Assembly (NCBI GenBank): GCA_965221145.1
Contig: OZ244877.1
Span: 1 to 64,000, forward strand
DNA length: 64,000 nt
Direction: 5' to 3'
Source of the DNA: Bin5 sp965221145
GTDB lineage: Bacteria > Chloroflexota > Anaerolineae > Caldilineales > Caldilineaceae
In this document: one piece after another, positions 17,979 through 25,988 of the stretch
Layout: each line of letters starts with the position of its first letter
Position numbering within the stretch: the first letter of the stretch is position 1
Made by a program: the position numbers and the translations under genes
Notes under the pieces: generated by a model
What the model saw: the letters and a program-made list of their open reading frames with translations, nothing else
The model's database searches: none
Told to the model about the DNA's origin: nothing

Positions 17979-18642
17979 TACTCACACTCCTCCCCGGGAA
18001 GTCAGCGCGGATGATCTGTGATCTGAAGAAGAAACCGTCTACGCCTATATCGCATATAGCTGTGCAACATGAGAGAATGGTACCATAGTTCTTACCAAGA
18101 GGATATGCCGACAAATTGGGGGGCAGGGCTGTCGCAAATTTCGTGATAGTAGCGGAAACCCGGTTACTACTCGATGATAACGAGTTTTTGGCAAGGCTGA
18201 TTTCGCCTGAAAGATGCCAGAATCTGGCGTCTTGTCAGTCACAGGAGCGAATATGGCCGCGTCTTCTTCAGGTTCGCGATTGCCTATCATTTTGGGATGC
18301 ACCCTGGACTGGCGCAAGCCCATAAGCGAAGAGATGATATGGCGTCAACGCCCCCAGAGGAGCTATTGCGCCAGCGACATAACCGGGAAGAGTACGTGCG
18401 AAGTGGCGTTCACCGTCCGTGGGCCTGGACATTTCTGCTACCCGCATTGTCGGCGCACGCCTCTTCCAGCCGGCAGCCTTCAGCGTAGCAACGGTACTGC
18501 GGTTCTGTCAGCAAGCGTCGCCGTACCTTCTCGGAGATATCGGACCAGTTCTCGGCCTCCCTCTACTCGAATGTGACGGCCTTGCGGCCCGCCATTGAAG
18601 GCAAGCCCCTTCATCATTCGCCCCTGATATAGGTTGTCGATC
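17979..18642. other. 664-base non-coding stretch
   Basis: It contains repeat element B copy 2 (18124-18285) and an AATGGTACCAT palindrome-like patch near 18073-18085, upstream of the PhyH gene. A plus-strand reading at about 18380-18450 (RHNREEYVRSG then a short hydrophobic run) faintly resembles the start of a MalF-type permease but is too short to call. No intact gene is seen. Confidence 0.6.
18124..18285 (+). repeat. Repeat element B, copy 2 (162 bp)
   Basis: It begins CAGGGCTGTCGCAAA, contains TTTCGTGATAGTAGCGG and an AGAATCTGGCGTC block, and ends TTCGCGATTGCCT. Order, spacing and total length match copies 1 and 3. This is the most diverged copy. Confidence 0.6.
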
Positions 18643-19428
18643 TTACAGCCCCATCTCGTACAGCTTGGCGAGTTTCTCTTTGCGCCGCGGCCCCGCCGTC
18701 TCCATCAGCCGGTCGGTGAACGTGCGTTTGCCGTAGCTCTGGTTGACGCGCATCAGGTAACCGTAGAGCCATGTCTCTTCCCAAGCCATCTTCGGGTAGG
18801 CGGCCCAGTTGAATGTGAACATGCGACGACCGACGCGGCCGCCCCACGACGAGTGCCACAGGCGGTGGTCGAATGCGACAACGTCCCCCGGCGACGACTC
18901 CAACGGCGTGCGCCCCGGCACGTCGGCGGAGTGGATATCGAAGATGTCGTCCTGCGCGGCCTGATGGAGTTGGCGCGAATACTCGGGATGGTGGCTGCCG
19001 GCGATCACGCTCAGGCAGCCCTCGCCTTCGAAGACCGGATCGCAATAGAAGGCTGTCTTCATCGTCGCATAGGTGTGCAGACCGCCCCCGTCAGCGTGCC
19101 AGCGGGTGTCCCCCACATACAGGTTGCCATCATTGCCGCCGGTATAGAGGCTGCCCTCGCCGAGCAGGCCGTCAACGATGTCGAGCAGGCGCGCATCGTC
19201 CAGCAGCGGGTAGAAGGAGTCCGGATCCTCCTCAATTATTGGCATCACCTCCTGGCGCGCCTGGCCGTCGAAATCGGCGCCGCCGCGCACGCGCCGCAGT
19301 GCGCGCTCCAGGGCTTGGCCGTAGTGCTCGATCTCGTCCGCGCTGAAGAGCTGCCGAAAAACGACAAATCCATAGGTGCGGAAATGCTGGCGCTGCTCAT
19401 CGGTTACAGTGATTCCCTGCTGTTCCAT
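18643..19428 (-). CDS. Phytanoyl-CoA dioxygenase (PhyH) family protein
   Basis: A 261-residue PhyH-type dioxygenase. The iron-binding H-x-D is in TRWHADGGGLH (about residue 110) and the distal histidine lies in FDHRLWHSSWGGRVGRR, which also offers the 2-oxoglutarate-binding arginine. It is the last gene of the long minus-strand group that starts with the LplB-type permease, 17 bases after the amidohydrolase. It is not close in sequence to the PhyH gene at 17115, so the two were probably acquired separately. Confidence 0.88.
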   Translation of the reverse strand: MEQQGITVTDEQRQHFRTYGFVVFRQLFSADEIEHYGQALERALRRVRGGADFDGQARQEVMPIIEEDPDSFYPLLDDARLLDIVDGLLGEGSLYTGGNDGNLYVGDTRWHADGGGLHTYATMKTAFYCDPVFEGEGCLSVIAGSHHPEYSRQLHQAAQDDIFDIHSADVPGRTPLESSPGDVVAFDHRLWHSSWGGRVGRRMFTFNWAAYPKMAWEETWLYGYLMRVNQSYGKRTFTDRLMETAGPRRKEKLAKLYEMGL

Positions 19429-19445
19429 CTAGTTCCCCCTGATGC

Positions 19446-20237
19446 TCATTGCTCTGGCAGTCGAAAGATGCGGCGGGCATTCAGCCCCAGAATTTTCGTC
19501 TTTTGCAGCGGCGTGATCCGGGCAAAAAGCACACGCCCCAGTTGCGGCGGCGCGCTCATGAAGGCAACGTCAGTTCCCCAGATCAGCTTGTCCTCCATGC
19601 CCCCGTCGACAAAGTACTCGATCAGACCGCGAGGGCTAGCGGAATAGCAGGTTTCGAGAATCACATTTTCGTACTCCTTGCCGACTTGAAGATATATCTC
19701 AGGGTCCGCAATCCCGGCATGCGCCATGATCCAGGTCACCGTCGGAAAGCGCGTGAACAGCGACTCGTACTCAAGGATGTCCTTGCCGCCCGCATGAGCC
19801 AGGATCGGCAGATCGTATGCGGCGGCGAACTCCCACACCATGTCATAGCAAGGCTCCTCGTACCTTGTGCCCTGCATGTAATGCACCTTGATGCCGCGCA
19901 GCCCGGCGTCGAGGCAGCGATCCAGCTCCGCCTCCGCCTCCGCCGGGTACTGCGGATTGACGACCATATAGCCGAAGAACCGGTCCGGGTAGCGTTGCAG
20001 CGCATCGATGACCAGATCGTTGCCCTTGAGGATTCCGCTCATCGCGGCAGGGATGGCGCTGACAGCGGCTAGGTCAACGCCCAGTTGGTCCATCACAGGG
20101 ACCACGCTCTCCACCGTGGTGTCGAGCGCATGGAGCCGTCGCGTTGGGCCCAGATGGCAATGAGTGTCCATCACGAATAGACCGTTCAGCGGTGTGCCGG
20201 CCTTGCCATGTCGCACAAAAACGTCGTCAGCATTCAT
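19446..20237 (-). CDS. Amidohydrolase family 2 protein, metal site intact
   Basis: A 263-residue TIM-barrel hydrolase of the amidohydrolase-related (PF04909-type) family, which includes lactonases, decarboxylases and hydrolases of cyclic acids. The N-terminal H-x-H is present in MDTHCHLGP (about residue 25), histidines in LAHAGG and MAHAG follow, and the late aspartate is in WGTDVAFM (about residue 218). GGAGGTGA gives an excellent ribosome site. The ATG overlaps the stop of the upstream paralogue by four bases, so the pair is translationally coupled. It may open a lactone or cleave an acidic sugar product. Confidence 0.83.
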   Translation of the reverse strand: MNADDVFVRHGKAGTPLNGLFVMDTHCHLGPTRRLHALDTTVESVVPVMDQLGVDLAAVSAIPAAMSGILKGNDLVIDALQRYPDRFFGYMVVNPQYPAEAEAELDRCLDAGLRGIKVHYMQGTRYEEPCYDMVWEFAAAYDLPILAHAGGKDILEYESLFTRFPTVTWIMAHAGIADPEIYLQVGKEYENVILETCYSASPRGLIEYFVDGGMEDKLIWGTDVAFMSAPPQLGRVLFARITPLQKTKILGLNARRIFRLPEQ

Positions 20238-20989
20238 ATCTTCACCTCCGCGAGAATTCGCTCCAAATTGAGGCCGGCAATCGCCTCCTTGACATCATCG
20301 GACAGGTCGGCATAGGTCAGCGCCGCTATCGAAGCGCCGCCCTCGCACTTCGGGTAGCTGCTGCCAAATACGATCCTGTCGTGCCCAAAGCGGCTGCACA
20401 GGTCCTCCAATCCGAGATGCACGCCGTAGCGGGCGCTCACGCACGGCACCAGGTTCTGATGCTGTTCCATCAGCGGGTATAGAATCGGGTTGCGCCCCAA
20501 CCGCGGTACCTCCAGCAGCACGATCGGCAGGTCAGGAAACTCGGTCAGAACGGTCTTCAGCGTGTTGGGAGGGACTTCCTCGTACCGCACCAGGAGCGGC
20601 ATGCGATACTTCTCCAGCGCGCTGAGCAGCTCGCCGGCGCACCAAGGGTCAAGTAGGAAGAAGGCATCGCGATCACCGAGCGAAGTCCACGCCGCGCGCA
20701 CCCGCCGCGCGCGCATCAGTTCGACCACCTTCACGGGGTCAAAGTCGCCCTCAAGGCCGTCCGGCGTGACATACCAGGCGGGAATCAGGTGATCGTGGCC
20801 GGCCACCTCCTCCATCAATGCGGCGTTGCTGTACTCGTGGTCGGCTTCCAGGCAGAGTCGGTGCCGTACCAGCGCGCGGCCGATCCCCAGCCGCTCCATC
20901 TCAGCCAGCAGGTCGGAAATATCGGGGGTTACGCCCGGCAATGGCACGGTGGGCAGCCCCAGCAGACAGTCCCCGTCAAGGTAGTTCAT
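20234..20989 (-). CDS. Amidohydrolase-like protein lacking metal ligands
   Basis: A 251-residue relative of the adjacent amidohydrolase. The barrel pattern and C-terminal region (FGHDRIVFGSSYPK, then a final helix with NLERIL) align with the family, but the N-terminal H-x-H is replaced by DGDCLLG and the late aspartate of GTD is replaced by serine (GSSYP). It probably does not bind the usual metal. I chose the ATG at 20989 because GAGGAGAC precedes it; a longer frame opens at 21055 but overlaps the upstream gene. Translational coupling to the intact paralogue suggests a hetero-oligomer or a regulatory partner. Confidence 0.72.
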   Translation of the reverse strand: MNYLDGDCLLGLPTVPLPGVTPDISDLLAEMERLGIGRALVRHRLCLEADHEYSNAALMEEVAGHDHLIPAWYVTPDGLEGDFDPVKVVELMRARRVRAAWTSLGDRDAFFLLDPWCAGELLSALEKYRMPLLVRYEEVPPNTLKTVLTEFPDLPIVLLEVPRLGRNPILYPLMEQHQNLVPCVSARYGVHLGLEDLCSRFGHDRIVFGSSYPKCEGGASIAALTYADLSDDVKEAIAGLNLERILAEVKI

Positions 20990-20999
20990 GGTTGTCTCC

Positions 21000-22250
21000 T
21001 CAGTTGAGATTCGCCACGTCTTGCTCGGCGTGTCCCTCGATGGCGCACCCCTCAATCGTCACGCTGTCCAGGCCCGAGCCAATGTAGACGCCGATACGCT
21101 GTCGCTTTTCCCCTTCCGGCCGCGTGTCGCGAATCTTGCAGCCTTCGAGAGACGTGTTGTGGGCGTCGCCAACGATGTAGAAGCCAAACCCGTCTTCTTC
21201 GCCGCCGTTGTCCTCGATAACGCAATTCTTGAACCGGTTGCCATAGGTCCGATAGGTATCGCTGCGGTAGAAGACGCCGTGGCCATTGCAGCGAACGACG
21301 TTGTCGGCAAAGAGGTTGTCGCCATCCTTGTGGCCTATCGAAATCCCTGCCCCGCGATTGCCATGGATCTCGTTGCCCTGATACAGACCGTTCTGGGCAC
21401 TGAAGCACAAGTTAAGGCCGTCGCTATTGGAAAACCCGGCAAACCCGTTTGCATAGATGCGGCAGTTGGTGACAACGGCGTTCTGGCTGCCGGTGCCGAT
21501 ATGGATGCCCAGGCGGGCGTTGTCGTGAACGACACAGCTCTCCATCAAAATGTCGTCGCTCTGATTGAGACTGATCCCGTCGGCATTCACATCGTAAACG
21601 CGGCAGCTTTCGACGCGGCCTCGCTGGACGCGCAAGAGGTAGATGCCGCCGTCCGTCCAACTGTCGATCAGAGGATTGCCGGCGCTGTTGCCGTCGACAG
21701 CCAGGCTCTCTACGGCCACGTTTTCGACATCCACGCCGTATATCACGGGAAACGTGATCTGGGCAAAGGCCCCATTGCGGATCATCTGCGTCGTCTCCAG
21801 GTTCTTATTGAAACCCAGCGTGGCGCCCGCTTTCCAGATGATGGTGCGCACAGACACCAGGTGTTGCACAGCGCGCGCTTCGTCGCCGATGCTGACGCCC
21901 ATGCCCACCTCAAAGCCGGTCGCATCCTCCACGGTGACGGACGATTCGTGCATGTCGGCGTCAAAGCGCAGATTTGACCGTACCGCATCGCACTTCCTCA
22001 ACACTGTCCTGTCACCCTGGCCCCGCAGCACAACGTTCTTGCGCAGATACAAGGCATCGCTGATCTGGAACTCGCCTTCCGTCAGTTCCACGGCGCCGCC
22101 GCCCAGTCCGGCTACGTAGTCCAGCGCGGCCTGCACCGCGCGGCTGTTAAGACCGGGAATGTCCGCTTCGGGCGCGCCCACCGTTACATGGATTTGAGAG
22201 CCGGCCGGCGCGTCCTTGCTATTTTGCTCGAATCGGCGGTCGTCAGGCAT
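21000..22250 (-). CDS. Right-handed parallel beta-helix repeat protein
   Basis: A 416-residue protein whose central 250 residues consist of repeated beta-helix coils with phrases such as VEDATGFEVG, VESCRVYDVNADGI, NAVVTNCRIYANGF and NTSLEGCKIRD. Such PbH1 repeats are typical of pectate-lyase-like and epimerase-like polysaccharide enzymes. No signal peptide is evident, so it may be cytoplasmic or exported with help. The ATG at 22250 is supported by GGGAGG inside the end of the heparinase gene, four bases after whose stop it begins. Catalytic residues cannot be assigned. Confidence 0.75.
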   Translation of the reverse strand: MPDDRRFEQNSKDAPAGSQIHVTVGAPEADIPGLNSRAVQAALDYVAGLGGGAVELTEGEFQISDALYLRKNVVLRGQGDRTVLRKCDAVRSNLRFDADMHESSVTVEDATGFEVGMGVSIGDEARAVQHLVSVRTIIWKAGATLGFNKNLETTQMIRNGAFAQITFPVIYGVDVENVAVESLAVDGNSAGNPLIDSWTDGGIYLLRVQRGRVESCRVYDVNADGISLNQSDDILMESCVVHDNARLGIHIGTGSQNAVVTNCRIYANGFAGFSNSDGLNLCFSAQNGLYQGNEIHGNRGAGISIGHKDGDNLFADNVVRCNGHGVFYRSDTYRTYGNRFKNCVIEDNGGEEDGFGFYIVGDAHNTSLEGCKIRDTRPEGEKRQRIGVYIGSGLDSVTIEGCAIEGHAEQDVANLN

Positions 22251-22254
22251 GATT

Positions 22255-24828
22255 TCAGCCTCCCTTTGAGAAGCGATAGCGTGAGTTTGGCGCCGCGCTG
22301 AAACAGATCGCTCCGTCCGCAACGCCCGCATCAATCTCACCTGCGCGCCTTCCCTCGCTGTCCAGGCGAATGACATCTGCTCCCGTCCAATCTTCCCCGG
22401 TTATCCTAAGCGTTGCTTCCAAATCACCTTGATGTTCCAGAATATAGTCGCCCGCACGCACCCGCTCCAGGAAGAGCGTGGTCATCTTGTCAGCGCGCAG
22501 CGAGAACTTGCCGCGTTCCACGTGTAAGGCATTCACGACGTAGAGGAAGTCCGGCATCCGGTTCATTTCTCCATTTCCACAGGAAAGGTAGGCGATCTGC
22601 CCATTAAAGACAATGTCACCGAAACGCAGCGACCCCCAGGAATAGGCGAGCAGAAAGTCGTGCGTGCCGTTCCGCTTCTCGACAGACAGACCGACGCCTT
22701 CCGGTCCCCGCATTATCGAGCCAGGGGGAAATGACGGGAACCTTTCCACCGCAAGCTCGCGAACCCCTGTGATGGATGGTCCGCCCTGGAATGGCTCAAG
22801 CACGGACTTGAAGATCGTTTGCCTCTTCCTGCTGCGCGCGATCACCATTGGCATCGTCTCAGCGATGCCGGTCCCCAGCCCGTCGCCGGTGATGATCTCC
22901 TTGTCGTTCGTGCCCAATATCGTCAGCTGCACGCCCTGGCCGTCATCACTCCAGTTCGCCTGCCACGGGTCCGATGCCGGCAATCCCCGTCTAACGTTGG
23001 TGACGTACTGGTAGCCATTCGTCTCGCCGAGGGGCGCATCCTGCGTTATCAGTCTTTCATCGGTCTGGAACGCGCCGAAATTATGGTACGCCCAATCATA
23101 CACGTTGCCGCCCTGCGCCCTGAAGATGTCCACGATGAAGGATTCATCGAGCAGGGCCAGGGTTCTCCTCATCCTCGGCACCTGAACCGGCACCTCATAG
23201 CATCTGTCGTCCGGGGCGGGCGTGGCATCCACGATTTTGGCGCGCGGGCTGATCTGATACAGGTTCAGGCGTCCACCCATGTAGTGAGAACGCTCATCGA
23301 CCACCACTGTGTTGTGACTGAGCGCCTGCTGATACCACTGGGGCCACTGGGGCAGACGGTAGTCGCAGGAGCCCAGGTCCGGGGCCTGGAGACGACCGTT
23401 GGCATAGAGCATGAAATTGAGGCTGTCGGGGTGGCCGTGCGTGCTGCCGTAAGGACCGTAGTTCAAAACGAGGCAGAGCGGGTCATCTTCGCGGTTGGCG
23501 CGCAATACGGCGAAGCTAGGGGCCAGGTTGACGCTCTCCTGGGGGACAGGCCCGACGCCGCTCCATGTCGGAGTCAGACTCAAAGCCACATCAAACGGGG
23601 AAGCCGTCCAGAATGGCTGCGAGCTTTTCGCTACCTCCTGGTAACGACGCTGGCCTGCACGAGGTGGCGGCCGGGACGTTCCCGAATCTGCACCGCGCCC
23701 GGGGGAAGGCGCCCCGCCCAGTCCGGTAACCTCGCCGGGGATCAGCAGCGGCGCCACGACCTCGTCGCCGGTGCGGGCGTAGTAGAGCTCGGCCAGCCCC
23801 CGCAGGCGTTCCAGGCTGTCGCCAAAGCGGCCGTCGCCAATCGCAGGGAGCGAGCCATCGGGGAAGGCAAGCTGCAATGGCACGCGAAACATACGGCGGA
23901 ATTTCTCGTTGGCGTAAAGATCGATGCCTGAATGCCAGGCCGCTTCGACAAGGTAGATCGACATGTTGATCACACCGATGTGGTACAGGGGCGAGCCTTC
24001 CCACCATAGACCGTTTTCGAGAATGCCGTCAGCCATCAGGCGGTTGAAGCCGGTGGGTCCATTGAGCGCGTAGTGGACCAGCTCCTCGTCCCTGACCAGC
24101 AGACCCAGGACGCCGACGCCCGAATCTCTCATGGCTTCGAAATTGCAGCCGACCACAACCCTGTCCGCTTGCTGCGATCCCTGGCCAATCGCCATGAAAT
24201 GTCCTGCCGCGCGGAACAGATCGTTCTCCACCTGCTGCTTTTGTTCGCCGGTCAGAACGTCGCTGTTATAGGTGAGATCGTAAGCGGCTGCAAGCGCCAA
24301 CGCCCAGCGCGCGTCGTCCAGCAGCTCCCGCCCCAATTTCGCCATATTGATGACCGGGTAAGCGGCATACCGCCGCGCGTATTCCAGGAGGATTCTCGCC
24401 GCCTCCTGCGCATAGCGCATTTCGCCCGACACGGCATAGATCAGCGCAAGGTCTTTGGCTGTGTAGGCTATCTTCTGGTGGGTGAACGCCCGCCAGCCCT
24501 GGTCATACTTGCCGCCGCTGTAGATTCTGCCGCACTGCGGACAGGCGTGCTCCTGTGGTGTCTCAGGGTTATAGGTCAAGTGGGCGCCGTCGCGATCACA
24601 GACATAGATGAGCGAGCCTTCGGCGCCTTGATCGGGGATAGCCATGGGTCTGTCGAGCCATTGATTCGCATTTTGTCTGATCTGCGTGAAGCACCTGTGT
24701 TGATAGGTACCCTCTTGTTCGGCCAGCGCTCTGATATTTTCCACCTCTGCGGCGTTGAGAAAGAGATGGGGATGCTCCTGTTGCTTGAGATCTATCTTCG
24801 TCATTGCAGGCGGCGTCAGTTGAGACAT
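22255..24828 (-). CDS. Heparinase II/III-like polysaccharide lyase (paralogue 1)
   Basis: A protein of 857 residues with an N-terminal alpha/alpha toroid, a Cys/His knuckle (YVC ... HACPQCG, about residues 75-105) and a C-terminal beta-sandwich holding the family signature THGHPDSLNFMLYANG and LSHNTVVVDE. These lyases cleave uronic-acid polysaccharides by beta-elimination. No signal peptide is seen. Compared with paralogues 2 and 3 it has an extra Pro/Arg/Gly-rich segment of about 35 residues between toroid and sandwich. GGGAGGTTG supports the ATG. It sits directly below the importer genes. Confidence 0.82.
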   Translation of the reverse strand: MSQLTPPAMTKIDLKQQEHPHLFLNAAEVENIRALAEQEGTYQHRCFTQIRQNANQWLDRPMAIPDQGAEGSLIYVCDRDGAHLTYNPETPQEHACPQCGRIYSGGKYDQGWRAFTHQKIAYTAKDLALIYAVSGEMRYAQEAARILLEYARRYAAYPVINMAKLGRELLDDARWALALAAAYDLTYNSDVLTGEQKQQVENDLFRAAGHFMAIGQGSQQADRVVVGCNFEAMRDSGVGVLGLLVRDEELVHYALNGPTGFNRLMADGILENGLWWEGSPLYHIGVINMSIYLVEAAWHSGIDLYANEKFRRMFRVPLQLAFPDGSLPAIGDGRFGDSLERLRGLAELYYARTGDEVVAPLLIPGEVTGLGGAPSPGRGADSGTSRPPPRAGQRRYQEVAKSSQPFWTASPFDVALSLTPTWSGVGPVPQESVNLAPSFAVLRANREDDPLCLVLNYGPYGSTHGHPDSLNFMLYANGRLQAPDLGSCDYRLPQWPQWYQQALSHNTVVVDERSHYMGGRLNLYQISPRAKIVDATPAPDDRCYEVPVQVPRMRRTLALLDESFIVDIFRAQGGNVYDWAYHNFGAFQTDERLITQDAPLGETNGYQYVTNVRRGLPASDPWQANWSDDGQGVQLTILGTNDKEIITGDGLGTGIAETMPMVIARSRKRQTIFKSVLEPFQGGPSITGVRELAVERFPSFPPGSIMRGPEGVGLSVEKRNGTHDFLLAYSWGSLRFGDIVFNGQIAYLSCGNGEMNRMPDFLYVVNALHVERGKFSLRADKMTTLFLERVRAGDYILEHQGDLEATLRITGEDWTGADVIRLDSEGRRAGEIDAGVADGAICFSAAPNSRYRFSKGG

Positions 24829-24850
24829 TTCACAACCTCCCCAATTCGGG

Positions 24851-25747
24851 CTAACCTTTTGGCGTCCCGGTCAACATGCCTTTGGCAAAGTGCTTCTGCA
24901 GGAAGGGATAGAGCATGATGATCGGCAGACTCACCAGCACGACCACGGACATCCTGTATTGTGTATTTCCGATCGCCGCCCACGCCTCGGGCGTGACAGC
25001 GGCATCATTGCCGCTGCTGGCGCTGATACCTGACGACCAGCGCGACACGATAGTCAGGGTCCTTTGCAGGATAAACGCCAGCGGATGCAGATCCGGATTG
25101 GTTACAAAGATCGCTGTCGTCAGGAAATCGTTCCAGTGATACACGACGTTGAACAGCCCCAACACGGCATAGACCGGCAGCGACAGGGGCAATACCACAC
25201 GCCAGAGGACATCAACGTCGCTGGCCCCATCCACGCGCGCGGCCTCCTCCAGGTCTGCTGGCAACTCCATAAAGAACTGGCGAAAGATAAAGACCGCCCA
25301 CGCTCCCGCTGCGCCGGGAACGACCATCATCCAGAACGTATTGACCAGACCCAGGCTGCGCACGACCAGATAGTACGGGATCAAACCCGGACCGAAGAGG
25401 AAGGCAATCAGCACGAGGAGCATGAAGAACCTGCTTCCCGGAAGATGGCGTTTGGATAGCGCATAGCCCGCCGCGCTCGATACCACCAGATGCAGCAGCG
25501 TCCCCAGCGCCACCCGCGCTACGCTGACGCCGAAACCTTGCACGATCCGGCCGCCCTGGAGCGCCATTTTGTAAGCGCCCAACGTGGTGTGTTGAGGGAC
25601 GAGGACAAAGCGGCCCACCCGAATGAGTTCTTCCATCGGTGTGAGCGAAATGGCGACGACGTAGAGAAAGGGAACCAGGCATGCCAGGGCCACGAGGATT
25701 ACGACCATGTGCGCTGCCACCTGATAGATCCATTCCCCGCGAGACAT
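24851..25747 (-). CDS. Carbohydrate ABC transporter permease, YtcP/LplC type (second copy)
   Basis: A 298-residue inner-membrane protein of the CUT1 family with six predicted helices. The FLFGPGLIPYYLVVRSLG stretch is typical of the YtcP/LplC branch and the ATPase-contacting loop is LEEAARVDGASDVDVLW. I took the ATG at 25747; a TTG at 25762 is also in frame and the ribosome site is weak. It is clearly a paralogue of 28088-28996, so this importer has one MalF-type and two MalG-type subunits. Confidence 0.88.
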   Translation of the reverse strand: MSRGEWIYQVAAHMVVILVALACLVPFLYVVAISLTPMEELIRVGRFVLVPQHTTLGAYKMALQGGRIVQGFGVSVARVALGTLLHLVVSSAAGYALSKRHLPGSRFFMLLVLIAFLFGPGLIPYYLVVRSLGLVNTFWMMVVPGAAGAWAVFIFRQFFMELPADLEEAARVDGASDVDVLWRVVLPLSLPVYAVLGLFNVVYHWNDFLTTAIFVTNPDLHPLAFILQRTLTIVSRWSSGISASSGNDAAVTPEAWAAIGNTQYRMSVVVLVSLPIIMLYPFLQKHFAKGMLTGTPKG

Positions 25748-25988
25748 CTTTATGAACGTCAACGGCCTTCGCTCTCCCCGACCCGTTCCTTCGCCTCAGA
25801 GCAGCATGTTGAAGAATGCGGAAGACCTGGCTGTGGCTGGCAGAGACAGGGGGCACAGGAGAGACCTTCCTTCTGTGCCCCGTTTCAGCATCATACTGAA
25901 CCAAACGCGAAGCCCTTGGAATCTGCCCGGATTCGAATTGCTCTGCTCTGAACTGTCATGTAACTGCAAAGCAACTCGTACCTTTGGA

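Noticed and set aside
18297..18488. Possible remnant of a MalF-type permease start
   Set aside because: Only a short stretch (RHNREEYVRSG then RPWAWTFLLPAL) is suggestive and the rest does not align; left as a note on the non-coding region.
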